Both the position numbers and the translations under genes were made by a program. From JBDRRP01 sp964446485 (GTDB lineage Bacteria > Desulfobacterota > Desulfobacteria > Desulfobacterales > JBDRRP01), in assembly GCA_964446485.1 (NCBI GenBank), contig CAYUOU010000013.1, positions 1-64,000 of the forward strand: a stretch of DNA of 64,000 nt. The letters are read 5' to 3'. Of the stretch, positions 17,210 through 26,985 are shown one piece after another. The notes below the pieces were generated by a model. The model worked only from the letters and a program-made list of their open reading frames with translations. It made no database searches and was not told where the DNA came from. Positions within the stretch are counted from its first letter, which is position 1, and every line of letters starts with the position of its first letter.

Positions 17210-19150
17210 TCACGAAAAGTATTGATCATACCATGCTTGAAAGACGACAAGATTCCAGATCACCCATGAGTGGTCATGCCGCCCTGTACGAAAGGAGTCA
17301 ACCGTCTCTTTCACCACTTCTGCGTCGAAAATAGCCTGCCGCCTGAGCCGATGAGTATCTAAATACTGGTCGATTAGGTATCCCATATCTGTTCGCAACC
17401 ATCGGCTGATGGGAATCTCGAAACCGGCTTTCGGGCGTTTGTAAAGGCTTTTCGGAAGCATCGGCCGGAAGGCTTCCTTCAAGAGGCTCTTCGTTACCCC
17501 CCGTTTCATCTTTAAACGACCGGGTATGCTGAATGCCAATTCGACCATGCGATAGTCGAGAAAGGGCACTCTTACCTCCAAGGAATTCAGCATGCTCATC
17601 CAATCCACTTTTGTCAGCATATCCCCTGGAAGCGAATCCAGAGTATCGGCATAAAGAGCACGATTAATCGGGTCTCCAGGGTGTGCTTCCATAAATTGCT
17701 TCAAATGTGCGATGTCATTGGGCGCGGTATCCCCAGCGCCGTTGGATGGCGGCAAGAGTCTATGGCGCAGTTCCTCCGGCCCGATTTCCTTGAGTCTGAG
17801 CATGCGCTCTAAGGCAGTTCCTTTTGTTCCATCAATAAATTTTTGGATCCGCCGAACGAATTCTATGGATTTGGAATCTCTGCCACCAGGCAGCTGCTCG
17901 ATGATGCACTCGAAAAAGGATCGTCGAATCGGTTCAGGAACGCGCATATAGCGTTCATACCAATACCAGGCCAGATAAGATCGGTATCCGGCAAAGAGTT
18001 CGTCTCCGCCGTCGCCGGACAATGCCACGGTCACGTGCTGCCGCGTCTCCCGGGACACGATGAATGTCGGGATGGCTGAAGAGTCTGAAAACGGCTCGTC
18101 AAAGGCGGACAGCACATCCTCCAGGACCGTCTTCATATCCCCGGCATCCAGTTTGAACTCATGATGGTCGGTACGATACATCCTGGCGACGTCCCGCGCG
18201 TACCGCGTTTCGTCAAACAGGGCGTCCCCGGTGAAACCGATGGAAAACGTTTTGATCCGTTCCGACGCGTTTCGGGCCATCAGCGCCACGATGATGCTCG
18301 AGTCAATGCCGCCGCTCAGGAAAGCGCCCAACGGAACATCGGCGATCATACGGTCGGTGACTGCTGTTTCAAGGGTTTCAACGATGCGGGGCATAATTTG
18401 ACTATATGCCTCACCATAGGAGAGTCTTTCATAGTCGGTATCGGCATGCTCAGGAATCGACCAATAGCGGTCGATCATGATTGCCCCTTGATCGAACAAC
18501 AAACTGTGTCCGGGGGGCAATTTCCGAATGCTTTTGAAAATCGTCAGTGGGGAGGGCACATAGCTAAAAGCCGTATATAGTTGCAACGCCTCCGCATCTA
18601 TCTCTTTTGGTATCCATTCAAGCGCCAACAAGGCTTTAATTTCCGAACCGAATGCGATCGTCTCTCCATTAAGGGCATAAACTAGGGGTTTGACCCCGAG
18701 CCTATCTCGGCACAGCCATAAGCGTCCGATCCTCATGTCCCAGATCGCAAAAGCGAACATGCCATTGAGGCGTTTTACTGCTTCGGTTTCCTCTTCTTCA
18801 TAAAGATGGATGATCACTTCGGTGTCAGTGTGGCTCCGGAAGACGTGGCCCTTTGCTGTCAGTTCTTCCCTGAGAGACCGGTGGTTATAAATTTCACCGT
18901 TATAAGTGATCCAGATGGTGCCGTCCTCGTTGCACATCGGCTGATGGCCGGCGTCGGACAGATCGATGATGGACAGTCGCCGGTGGGCCAGACCGGCGTA
19001 CCACTGCCTCCCCGCATCACTCGGGCAGGCGCTGATGTGCACGCCGTCATCGTCAGGTCCGCGGTAAGCGAATGTTTGCGACATCGCTTCCAGCTGGTCC
19101 TGGGTAATGCGTGTTGCCTGTGTGGACACCACGCCGCAAATCCCGCACAT
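17210..19150 (-). CDS. Asparagine synthase-like amidotransferase (copy 1)
   Basis: This 646-residue protein starts MCGICG, so Cys2 is available as the glutaminase nucleophile. The class-II glutamine amidotransferase domain covers about residues 2-215. The synthetase domain has the PP-loop LSGGIDSS, a second element LSGGIDSS-like VALSGDGGDELFAGY, and VPFLDYRMVELA. The family makes asparagine from aspartate using glutamine and ATP. In polysaccharide loci, paralogues are thought to amidate uronic acids or other carboxylates. Its position between two glycosyltransferase genes (8 bp and 6 bp gaps) favours such a role. It is only moderately similar to the second copy at 22048-23925. Confidence 0.9.
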   Translation of the reverse strand: MCGICGVVSTQATRITQDQLEAMSQTFAYRGPDDDGVHISACPSDAGRQWYAGLAHRRLSIIDLSDAGHQPMCNEDGTIWITYNGEIYNHRSLREELTAKGHVFRSHTDTEVIIHLYEEEETEAVKRLNGMFAFAIWDMRIGRLWLCRDRLGVKPLVYALNGETIAFGSEIKALLALEWIPKEIDAEALQLYTAFSYVPSPLTIFKSIRKLPPGHSLLFDQGAIMIDRYWSIPEHADTDYERLSYGEAYSQIMPRIVETLETAVTDRMIADVPLGAFLSGGIDSSIIVALMARNASERIKTFSIGFTGDALFDETRYARDVARMYRTDHHEFKLDAGDMKTVLEDVLSAFDEPFSDSSAIPTFIVSRETRQHVTVALSGDGGDELFAGYRSYLAWYWYERYMRVPEPIRRSFFECIIEQLPGGRDSKSIEFVRRIQKFIDGTKGTALERMLRLKEIGPEELRHRLLPPSNGAGDTAPNDIAHLKQFMEAHPGDPINRALYADTLDSLPGDMLTKVDWMSMLNSLEVRVPFLDYRMVELAFSIPGRLKMKRGVTKSLLKEAFRPMLPKSLYKRPKAGFEIPISRWLRTDMGYLIDQYLDTHRLRRQAIFDAEVVKETVDSFRTGRHDHSWVIWNLVVFQAWYDQYFS

Positions 19151-19157
19151 AACGCCC

Positions 19158-20360
19158 CTACCCTCTCAGCACTCGCTCCAGTTCTTGAATGTTTCGATCC
19201 CAGCTGAAATGGTTCTCAACAAAGGCCCGGCAGCGATTCGCCAATTCCTCTTGGTATCCTGGCTGATCGGCAATTCTTTGACAAAATCGAACCATAAGCT
19301 CAGCCATCGCATCAGAAGAGGTGTCGCGAAACAGTAGACGATCATCGAATTTACCAAGAATCTCAACGGTCCCCCCTACTGGCGTACCCAGGACCGGCAC
19401 GCCCGAGGCCATCGCCTCCAGCGTCACCATGCCGAAGCCTTCGAGTTCAACCGTCGGTAAAATGAACATATCCGCCATGCGGTAGGTGTCCGCGAGATCA
19501 TCCTCATGAACAAACCCCATGAACCTCACAGCCTCCGATAATCCGGCATGTCTGACCCTTTGCTCCAAATCGGTTCTTAATGGCCCTTCCCCGGCGATCA
19601 CCAGAAATACTTCTGAAAATCGCTTGGCCAAACGACCGAAGGCGTCAATCAGTGCAGCAATGCCCATCCGCGGCACAAGATTTCTAACTGTCAGAAAGAC
19701 AATTTTTTTCTCCGGTATTCCTATCCGCCGCCTGATCGCCTTTTTATCGGCTGCCGGATGAAACCGCTCCAGATCGACGCCACCAGGAATAATAACTATT
19801 TTTTGGGAGGGAAGGCCATGGATTCGGATCAATTTCTCTTTGGTAAATTGGCTGAGAACAACCACAGTGCCGGATCGCTTCAAGCAGAAGTGTTCCAGAT
19901 AATACCGAAAGACTGCATTAATAAATCTGCCACAAGTATTGCCGAAACCTGGCTGGGCAGGGTTGCGAGATATGAATTCCTCATGGGCGAGCGAATGACA
20001 GGTGTATACGGTGCGCTCTGAGCGTACACACGGATCCCGAAGGACAGAATAAGCTGTGAAAGGCTGATGGCAGTTGATGACCTCGGGTGCCTGCGCATGT
20101 CTGATAACACGCCATGCCCGTCTGGCGTTTCGAAGCGTTGTAATAAAAAACCGCCCAGCGCTTTTCCGATCAACGCCGTAGCGATATTCGGTAACCCCTT
20201 CGATCACTTGCCGATCACTTTTGTGCCCCTGCAGGCGACGCGTTAGCAGTGAGACGTTGTGGCCCCGACGAACAAGACGAGTCGATTGCTCTCTCAGCAC
20301 GCGTTCTCCGCCGCCGACGACATCAGCGATGGAAATATCAGCCGTCAACAGGATATTCAT
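19158..20360 (-). CDS. Glycosyltransferase family 4
   Basis: This GT-B glycosyltransferase opens with MNILLTADISIADVVGGGERVL and has the C-terminal E-x7-E block FILPTVELEGFGMVTLEAMASG. The frame is open to 20459, but that would overlap the upstream gene. The ATG at 20360 begins at the family's conserved N-terminus and has GGAG 8 bases before it, so I use it (400 residues). It presumably adds one sugar of the repeat unit. The gene is 8 bp from the downstream asparagine synthase gene. Confidence 0.9.
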   Translation of the reverse strand: MNILLTADISIADVVGGGERVLREQSTRLVRRGHNVSLLTRRLQGHKSDRQVIEGVTEYRYGVDRKSAGRFFITTLRNARRAWRVIRHAQAPEVINCHQPFTAYSVLRDPCVRSERTVYTCHSLAHEEFISRNPAQPGFGNTCGRFINAVFRYYLEHFCLKRSGTVVVLSQFTKEKLIRIHGLPSQKIVIIPGGVDLERFHPAADKKAIRRRIGIPEKKIVFLTVRNLVPRMGIAALIDAFGRLAKRFSEVFLVIAGEGPLRTDLEQRVRHAGLSEAVRFMGFVHEDDLADTYRMADMFILPTVELEGFGMVTLEAMASGVPVLGTPVGGTVEILGKFDDRLLFRDTSSDAMAELMVRFCQRIADQPGYQEELANRCRAFVENHFSWDRNIQELERVLRG

Positions 20361-20380
20361 CCAACGCACTCCGGCATCTA

Positions 20381-21331
20381 TCAATGTTTCCCCTTCTCCT
20401 GAATCCATCCGACCAGGAAGCCCCATGCATAGCAAGCCTCGCAGACCACCCACACCCATTTTCCGTCCAGCAGGCCGCCCAGCATACGCAGCGGGAAACG
20501 CAGCACCCGCCGCCAGAGCGGCACCCGCTCCACGAATTCACCGTGTTCCGCAGGGGTCTCGATCACCCATTCTGGTGAATGGACATTGGCGTAAGCCGCC
20601 TGCCGCCCATTGCGGTAAAACTGGGCCAGCAACTTTCTCCAGGTATCCGGTGGCAGATGGTGGTAGATGACTCCGGGAAGGATGACCACACGAGAGCCTG
20701 CATCGCGGAACTGCTTTCGCAAATAGGGATCCAGACCGCGTGGCATCTGCTCGTTCTCGCCACCGACCTGACGAAATAGTTCGGCCCGCATGATCAGGCA
20801 TGGGTGCTCAGCAAGGTCGGAATCGACGATCTCGCTCACAGGCTCCCAGCTACGCCTTGGAACCTGGCGCATCACCTGTTTGACGAACGGAGATGCCCAG
20901 TCAGGGACGGTGTTGTTGCCACCTGCCATCCCGATATCCGGATGGGCATCCATGGCAGCGACCAACTTTTCCAGTGTCCGCATGTCTGGAAGCGACGAGT
21001 CGTCATCCACGGTCATCAGGTATTTTCCTTTGGCCAGAGCCGCGCCGATGTTGATCGCCCGACCCTGTAAGTGATCGCCTTTAACGACAATAAGTTCGAA
21101 ATTTTGATAGTTTTGTTGTTCGACCTGATCAAGCAGCTGCTGAAAATATCCGCCACGATCCGCGTCACAGGTGGGGATTATCACCGTAACCCGGATCTCT
21201 TCACCTCCATGCTGAATAATGCGATAGACCCCAGGCGATTCACCGGGGTCCTGGTATCTCACAAACGACCTGTTTATTCCATCAGCCGGCGTCCACTTGT
21301 TATTATCAAAAAACGTTGTTATCACACTCAC
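20381..21331 (-). CDS. Glycosyltransferase family 2
   Basis: This 316-residue protein has a GT-A fold with VTVIIPTCDADRGGYFQQLLDQV near residue 48 and the metal-binding D-x-D-type element TVDDDSSLPD. A later hydrophobic stretch precedes WVWVVCEACYAWGFLVGW near the C-terminus and could be a membrane anchor. It would use a nucleotide sugar donor in repeat-unit assembly. Neighbours are a methyltransferase upstream (4 bp gap) and a GT4 gene downstream. Confidence 0.9.
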   Translation of the reverse strand: MSVITTFFDNNKWTPADGINRSFVRYQDPGESPGVYRIIQHGGEEIRVTVIIPTCDADRGGYFQQLLDQVEQQNYQNFELIVVKGDHLQGRAINIGAALAKGKYLMTVDDDSSLPDMRTLEKLVAAMDAHPDIGMAGGNNTVPDWASPFVKQVMRQVPRRSWEPVSEIVDSDLAEHPCLIMRAELFRQVGGENEQMPRGLDPYLRKQFRDAGSRVVILPGVIYHHLPPDTWRKLLAQFYRNGRQAAYANVHSPEWVIETPAEHGEFVERVPLWRRVLRFPLRMLGGLLDGKWVWVVCEACYAWGFLVGWIQEKGKH

Positions 21332-21335
21332 GCTA

Positions 21336-22037
21336 TCACAGGCCTCTTCTGTCGTCGGGTTTCTCTATAATTATAGAAAAACCCGACGCTGCATTGGATG
21401 CCATCGCATGCCCCTCCAGCAGTACATCAAGCCAGGAAATTGGAATGGCAGCCCAACCAAACAATCTCAAACCGATTTTGTATAGAACCGGCCGGTTGAA
21501 GCTGAAAAGCATTGCAATGGTTTGCTGAAAAATCCAGGCAAGCGCTGAACCAGGCCCTGCAACGATGTGCATTTCAATAATATTGAAATCAGACATCAAC
21601 GTTATCAAACCATTTTGTGTCCACCGACAATAGTCGCTCGGCGAAGCATGTACTGTCTGCATAAACGGCACCTCGATAAATGCACGTCCGCCAATATGAA
21701 GAATTCGGTAAATCTCTTTGACGGCCGTCGAGGCATCGCGCACATGTTCGAGCACACCGGTGCAAACGATTGCATGAATGCTTTCTCCCTTGATCGGAAG
21801 CGCCAGTAAATCTCCTTGCACGTCAATATCTTGTCCGGGTAAAAGGTCTAAATTCATGCAATCAGGAGAAAGGCGCTTTGATGACGAACCGATGTTCATA
21901 CAGACGCACTCACCTTGACGCCGACTTTCAGACGCGAGAAAAAACGATGCCCGAAATTTACTCTCCCGAGACTGCCAGGTGGGATGTGGGCAATCTCGTA
22001 AGGTAGGAATCAGTCCCGTTAGTGAGCGTATGGGCAT
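21336..22037 (-). CDS. Class I SAM-dependent methyltransferase
   Basis: This 233-residue protein resembles the Methyltransf_11 family. It has a weak motif I (MNIGSSSKRL), an acidic NLDLLPG after strand 2, and the strong GDLLALPIKGESIHAIVCTGVLEHVRD block. It could methylate a sugar hydroxyl or phosphate of the polymer. The start is uncertain because ATGs lie both at the frame start and at about residue 47 just before motif I. The last 18 codons include an 18-bp near-perfect inverted repeat. Confidence 0.82.
   Translation of the reverse strand: MPIRSLTGLIPTLRDCPHPTWQSRESKFRASFFLASESRRQGECVCMNIGSSSKRLSPDCMNLDLLPGQDIDVQGDLLALPIKGESIHAIVCTGVLEHVRDASTAVKEIYRILHIGGRAFIEVPFMQTVHASPSDYCRWTQNGLITLMSDFNIIEMHIVAGPGSALAWIFQQTIAMLFSFNRPVLYKIGLRLFGWAAIPISWLDVLLEGHAMASNAASGFSIIIEKPDDRRGL
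21353..21388. repeat. 36-bp near-perfect inverted repeat inside a coding region
   Basis: Two adjoining 18-bp arms, 21353-21370 (CGTCGGGTTTCTCTATAA) and 21371-21388 (TTATAGAAAAACCCGACG), are complementary at 17 of 18 positions with no spacer. It lies in the last codons of the methyltransferase gene, 17 bp before its stop. No T-run follows on the coding strand, so a standard terminator is not supported. Confidence 0.8.
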
Positions 22038-22047
22038 CTATATCCCC

Positions 22048-23925
22048 TCAATTTCGAATCGATTCAGGAAAAGCGTCTTCGGCATCCTGCCCATCGATCC
22101 AAATTCTGGCCCAAACTTCAAACATCACCAACGCCCAGATTCGGTGTACTAAATTGAATCTACGACTTCGATGCATTAAAAGCAGCTTCTTTGCTTCAGC
22201 AGGCTTGATAATATTTCTTTGTTGAAAACTATTGGATAAAAATAGGCTTTCAGCGGTATTTCCAAGATCACCCAGCAACCATCGACCGATTGGCACCGTA
22301 AACCCCTGTTTCCTCGGCCTGACAATTTCCGGGGGGAGATATCTGGCCGCAACTTTTCGCAGCAGGTATTTCCCCCGCATCCGGCGAAAACGCATATGAA
22401 ACGGCAGTCTCAAAACCCACTGAATAAGATTATGATCCAACAAAGGAACCCGCACCTCGAGGCCGTGGGCCATACTCATCCGGTCGACCTTGAAAAGCAC
22501 ATCTTCAGGTAGATAGCGATTCAGGTCCACATACAGAAAACGGTCCCTTGAATCATAAACAGGTGCGTGCCGCATCATAATATCAACAGTTTGGCGCATT
22601 GGTGCCGACTGGATTCTCTTTGAAAACGCATCCGTATATAGGAAATTGTTCAACCCATCGGGGACCACGGTTCTCCGCAGATAGCGTTCATCAGGGCCGT
22701 GGCTCATATCATAAAGCAACCGCCGGAAGTGGCCTGCAATGCCGGTTTGATATGCCCACCGCCAACCGCCCGACGTCCAGAGATTTGGCAGGCAGGGAAA
22801 AGAGAGCGCGTATCGGGTCCAATCGTATCCGGCAAAAGGTTCATCACCACCGTCTCCGGACAGCACGACCTTTACATGCTCCCTGGCAAATTCCGAAACC
22901 AAATGCGTCGGCAGGACCGAATTGTCGAACAACGGCTGCTCAAGGTGCTGCGTCAGCATCGGAAGTTTGCTGACCAATGCCGGGGTGACCAGTTTTTCTC
23001 GGTGTTTCGAACCGATATGACGGGCTGCAATTCGGGCAAAAGAGCGCTCATCCCCGCCCCCTCCGAACCCGATTGTAAATGTCTGAAGCCGTTCACTGTA
23101 GTGCTTCTGGGCGATTGCGGCCACCAGGCTTGAATCGACACCCCCTGAAAGAAAAGCACCGATCGGGACATCGGCCACGAGATGCTTCTGAACCGCTTCG
23201 TTGAGCCTTTTGTCTAGCTCATCGGCGAGTATGTTTTCATCTTCTTCAATATCGCCTTCTGAAAATTTCGGTTCCCAGTAGCGATAAGTCTCAAGCTTTC
23301 CATCTTTCCAGATGATCGCATGCGCCGGAGGTATGTTCAAGATCCCATCGAAAATTGTTTCAGGGCCGGGAACATATCCCAGTGACATATAGGCGTCTAC
23401 CGCGTTCGAATTGAGTACGGCCAGGATATCACGGTAGGCAAGAATAGACTTGATTTCGGATCCAAAGACCAGACCATGGTTTAAGACGGCATAGAACAGG
23501 GGCTTTATGCCGATGCGATCCCGAGCCAGAAAAAGTTCTCTTGCCGAATCGTCCCATACAGCGAACGCAAACATTCCTTCCAGGCGTTCAACCAACTGTC
23601 GCCCCCATCGCCGATAACCAAGCAAAATCACCTCGGTATCGGAATCAGAGTTGAAACGATCTCCCGCTTGCCGTAGCGTCTCCCTGATTTCACGGTAATT
23701 ATAAATCTCGCCGTTAAATACGATTGTCAGATGGCCACCGGTCGTCATAGGCTGATGACCGGCCATGCTCAAATCAATAATCGCAAGACGCGTGTGCCCC
23801 AGGGCCACTTCTACGCCCATCCACTGCCCCCGGTCGTCAGGCCCTCTGTGGGTTAGCGTTTCCGTCATTTTCTCGATGGTCGCCTGATCGATATTTATCC
23901 CGACCGCACCGCAGATACCGCACAT
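22048..23925 (-). CDS. Asparagine synthase-like amidotransferase (copy 2)
   Basis: This 625-residue protein starts MCGICGAVG with Cys2 as the expected nucleophile. It has the class-II amidotransferase domain (about 2-200, including NGEIYNYREIRETL), the PP-loop LSGGVDSS, LSGDGGDEPFAGYD and VPLLDHNLIQWV. As with the first copy, amidation of a sugar carboxylate or of a free amino acid precursor is likely, with glutamine and ATP as substrates. The ATG overlaps the stop of the upstream GT4 gene by one base (TGATG), which shows coupling. Divergence between copies argues for two distinct acceptors and against a recent duplication. Confidence 0.9.
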   Translation of the reverse strand: MCGICGAVGINIDQATIEKMTETLTHRGPDDRGQWMGVEVALGHTRLAIIDLSMAGHQPMTTGGHLTIVFNGEIYNYREIRETLRQAGDRFNSDSDTEVILLGYRRWGRQLVERLEGMFAFAVWDDSARELFLARDRIGIKPLFYAVLNHGLVFGSEIKSILAYRDILAVLNSNAVDAYMSLGYVPGPETIFDGILNIPPAHAIIWKDGKLETYRYWEPKFSEGDIEEDENILADELDKRLNEAVQKHLVADVPIGAFLSGGVDSSLVAAIAQKHYSERLQTFTIGFGGGGDERSFARIAARHIGSKHREKLVTPALVSKLPMLTQHLEQPLFDNSVLPTHLVSEFAREHVKVVLSGDGGDEPFAGYDWTRYALSFPCLPNLWTSGGWRWAYQTGIAGHFRRLLYDMSHGPDERYLRRTVVPDGLNNFLYTDAFSKRIQSAPMRQTVDIMMRHAPVYDSRDRFLYVDLNRYLPEDVLFKVDRMSMAHGLEVRVPLLDHNLIQWVLRLPFHMRFRRMRGKYLLRKVAARYLPPEIVRPRKQGFTVPIGRWLLGDLGNTAESLFLSNSFQQRNIIKPAEAKKLLLMHRSRRFNLVHRIWALVMFEVWARIWIDGQDAEDAFPESIRN

Positions 23926-25034
23926 CAGGTCAACTCTCTATAAAGCGCCATGGTTTCCCTCGCTGTTTGATCCCATGTAAACTCCGCAGCGCGCTTTCTT
24001 CCATAATCTGTCAATTGCCGTCTGAGCATTTCATCCTCAAGAACGCCTACGATCGTGTCGGCTATTTTGGATATATCTTCAGGGTCCACGATCAGAGCTG
24101 CATCGCCGGCCACCTCGGGAAGCGATCCTCTGTCCGAAGTGATCACAGGAACTCCGCAGGCCATCGACTCGAGTACAGGCAATCCAAACCCCTCATACAA
24201 GCTGAGGTAGAGGGACACTGCAGCACCTGATAGAAGTATGGATAAGTGGTGATCAGAAATGCTTCCGGTGAAAACGACGTTTCTGTACTTTTCTGATATG
24301 AGGCCCCTAAGTTTTTTCGCCGGGCCGACAAGGGCCAATTGGATGCAAGGATCGACCTTTTCTACTGCAGCCAATGCGCGGTCCAGATTTTTTCTGGGTT
24401 CAGGCGTTCCAACCAGGAAGATAATATAGGGCGTTTTCAGACCATAATGCTGTTTAACACGCTCCGCTTCAAAAGGATCTGCCTGTTTGAAAAATACAGG
24501 ATCGACGCCTTCGTGGATAACCTGGATCCTATCTTCTGGAAAATGCATCAGGTCTACCAGATCATTGCGAGTTTGTTTTGAAACGGCAATTACTTTGTCG
24601 GCCTTTTCGAGCGCCTTTGGCAATTCTTTGCGATAACCGCGCTCATTAAGATTTCTGTCTGTAAAATAGTCCGGGTGTTTGAGGTACGTTAAATCATGAA
24701 CGGTCAGTATGCGCCGGACATTTCTTGCCGGGGGCAAAACGAAATGCAACCCGTGAAAAATGTCAATGCGACCACATAACTGTTCGATCGGTGGCCAGGA
24801 AAAACGATCCCATAGTCCGCTAATCAGGCGACGGGGGAAAAACCAACGCCGCACGGATACGTCACTCTTTTCAGGTTTCCAGGGGCGCATCCGTTCTCTG
24901 AAACGGATATAAAACAAAGCTAATTCCTGAGGCGGCAAACATTCCCTCATTACCGCATTGATCAAGGCCCGAGCATACCGTGCGACACCGCCTTCCTGAA
25001 AAAAGGCTGCATATGCATCGATGCCGATCTTCAT
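23925..25034 (-). CDS. Glycosyltransferase family 4
   Basis: This GT-B glycosyltransferase opens MKIGIDAYAAFFQEGGVARYARALI and has TVHDLTYLKHPDYF and a C-terminal E-x7-E block (SLYEGFGLPVLESMACG). The frame is open to 25100, but the ATG at 25034 fits the family N-terminus. It also forms a 4-bp ATGA overlap with the upstream gene, so I use it (369 residues). It resembles the next gene upstream in domain layout, and the two may form a pair acting on successive sugars. Donor sugar unknown. Confidence 0.9.
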   Translation of the reverse strand: MKIGIDAYAAFFQEGGVARYARALINAVMRECLPPQELALFYIRFRERMRPWKPEKSDVSVRRWFFPRRLISGLWDRFSWPPIEQLCGRIDIFHGLHFVLPPARNVRRILTVHDLTYLKHPDYFTDRNLNERGYRKELPKALEKADKVIAVSKQTRNDLVDLMHFPEDRIQVIHEGVDPVFFKQADPFEAERVKQHYGLKTPYIIFLVGTPEPRKNLDRALAAVEKVDPCIQLALVGPAKKLRGLISEKYRNVVFTGSISDHHLSILLSGAAVSLYLSLYEGFGLPVLESMACGVPVITSDRGSLPEVAGDAALIVDPEDISKIADTIVGVLEDEMLRRQLTDYGRKRAAEFTWDQTARETMALYRELT

Positions 25035-26167
25035 GCGATGCTTTGAAATACCCTGAGTGTCTTTTGAGCCGCCGATTCCCAAGAATACCGCCGTGCCCAT
25101 TTCATCCTTTCTTCGGCCGTTGAAATCGGGCTGTTTTCATTTATGGAAATTCCTTCTGCAATATCGCTGATGCTGTCAGGATCTACATAATAGGCATGTG
25201 GACCTAAAATTTCTTCAAACACCGGCACTCTAGATACCATGACCGGTGTCCCGCAAGAAAGCGCTTCAAGAGGAGGGAGGCCAAAGCCTTCATAATATGA
25301 AAGATAGCAGAACAACTTTGCGCCATGGTACAAAATAGGTATCTCATCCTGGTCAACATATCCCAGCAGTCTTATCCAACCTTGCTCGATCCCAAATTTT
25401 CCAGTCTCAATGATTTCTCTCGCTCCGTAACCCTCAATTCCGACTAACACGAGTTGCGACTTTGTCCCATCTTGGAATCTTAACTTTAAATAGCCCCGAA
25501 TCAAATTTGATAAATTTTTCCGATATTCTATTGTGCCTACGCATAAAATATACTCTCCCTCTATTCGATATTTCTCTCTGGTATCATAGAGTTTGTGATC
25601 AATATTAAATATTGCCGATAGCAACGGTGCTTCGTGAACGACAGAGATCTTCTCTTCAACTTTTGGGAAAAAACCGGCAATTTCATCCTTCGTAAACTTC
25701 GAAACAGCGATAATCGCTTTGGCGGATCTTAGCGTATATCCGATTTTTTTGGCACGCTTTTGCGCAATTTTATCTGGAAACCATTCCGGGTAGCGAAGAA
25801 ATGAGAGGTCATGAATGGTGCACACTATCGGAACACTGATTGAATATGGAGGAAAAAAGTTTGGTTCGAAAAAAACGTCTACATTTTTCAATACTCTTTC
25901 TATAGGCCAAATGTGTTGATCCCAGAAAAATTCTAGAAGGCCAGTAGGCAACCAACTGCGCACGATTTCCGAGCGCGTCGGCATTTGTGGGAATAAATGC
26001 CTCAATTTGACTTCTTTGCGATGTTCTGACCCGCCATAAAGAAAGAATTCTGCAACATCAAGTCGCATCAAAACTGATAGGAGTCGGAGTGTATATTGAC
26101 TGACACCGGCAAGTTGCATCGAACCCGATAGCGACCGAACATCAACGCCGATTCTAAGTCTTTTCAT
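25031..26167 (-). CDS. Glycosyltransferase family 4
   Basis: This 378-residue GT-B glycosyltransferase has an N-terminal RIGVDVRSLSGSMQLAGVSQYT, a mid-region TIHDLSFLRYPEWFP, the SKFTKDEI element and a C-terminal E-x7-E block (SYYEGFGLPPLEALSCG). It is of the RfaB/mannosyltransferase-like type. It heads the coupled run that follows a 161-bp gap, and its stop overlaps the next gene's start by 4 bp. The gap downstream of the 26329 methyltransferase is the only break in this run and shows no clear promoter. Confidence 0.9.
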   Translation of the reverse strand: MKRLRIGVDVRSLSGSMQLAGVSQYTLRLLSVLMRLDVAEFFLYGGSEHRKEVKLRHLFPQMPTRSEIVRSWLPTGLLEFFWDQHIWPIERVLKNVDVFFEPNFFPPYSISVPIVCTIHDLSFLRYPEWFPDKIAQKRAKKIGYTLRSAKAIIAVSKFTKDEIAGFFPKVEEKISVVHEAPLLSAIFNIDHKLYDTREKYRIEGEYILCVGTIEYRKNLSNLIRGYLKLRFQDGTKSQLVLVGIEGYGAREIIETGKFGIEQGWIRLLGYVDQDEIPILYHGAKLFCYLSYYEGFGLPPLEALSCGTPVMVSRVPVFEEILGPHAYYVDPDSISDIAEGISINENSPISTAEERMKWARRYSWESAAQKTLRVFQSIA

Positions 26168-26328
26168 AAAATTTCAGTCTTGCTGCTAAAACTTATAGCC
26201 TATGCATTAAATATTTAACCCATAAAACACTCGATTCATCCGCGCAATGCGCAAGCAAAATGAATCTATTCCAGTCAATCGATACCATAGCCACCAATTG
26301 ATATGACTATTTCATATGTAAATGCCCT

Positions 26329-26985
26329 TCATTCTTTCTCCGCAATTATAAATACCTCACCACTATTATAATACTCGAGCATTATCAATTTAAGCAGGAA
26401 CAATCGCACACAATTCGTGATCGCATGCAATGGCTTGCCCCAATCAATTTTCAAACGAGAGCTCGGGTCAGTTCCTGAATCGATGATGACAAATCCAGCT
26501 GACAATAACATATTGCCCATAGCCGAAATTGGATAAAATCGCACATGAGTGGGGTCAGACCAGAATTCCCCAATGCCTGGCAGCCAGTTTGGATTCGGTG
26601 TCAACAAGATCACCCTACCACCTCGCCGTAGAGCAGCCCAGCAACCTGCCATCAAGTCATAGGCCAGATTCATTGGTAAATGCTCAATCAAATGCCCGAC
26701 AAATATTCCATCCCAATCCTCGGTAGTTGTACCCAGATAGCTTACTGCATCTTGCTCGACGACATTCAGGCCTTTCGCCTGGCAAATCCTTACAAGTTCA
26801 TTATCTGTTTCTACCCCAACGGCTTCATTGCCTCGCTCCTGCAATAATTCAAGGACCTCTCCACGGCCACAGCCCAAATCAAGTACTCTTCCTTGTTGTG
26901 GAAATAACTCCACGAACCATGACCTGGCAGTTTTCATTTGCAATGCGCCTGGGAAAAAATGCGGCTGATATGCCATGTATCTCAT
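26329..26985 (-). CDS. Class I SAM-dependent methyltransferase
   Basis: This 218-residue protein has motif I GRVLDLGCGRGEVLELL at about 34-50, the acidic VGVETD after strand 2, and DGIFVGHLIEHLP, so it is a Methyltransf_23-like enzyme. It probably methylates a glycan position or chain terminus. The ATG overlaps the stop of the upstream GT4 gene by 4 bp. The C-terminus contains RVILLTPNPNWLPG, the usual post-motif III segment. Confidence 0.87.
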   Translation of the reverse strand: MRYMAYQPHFFPGALQMKTARSWFVELFPQQGRVLDLGCGRGEVLELLQERGNEAVGVETDNELVRICQAKGLNVVEQDAVSYLGTTTEDWDGIFVGHLIEHLPMNLAYDLMAGCWAALRRGGRVILLTPNPNWLPGIGEFWSDPTHVRFYPISAMGNMLLSAGFVIIDSGTDPSSRLKIDWGKPLHAITNCVRLFLLKLIMLEYYNSGEVFIIAEKE

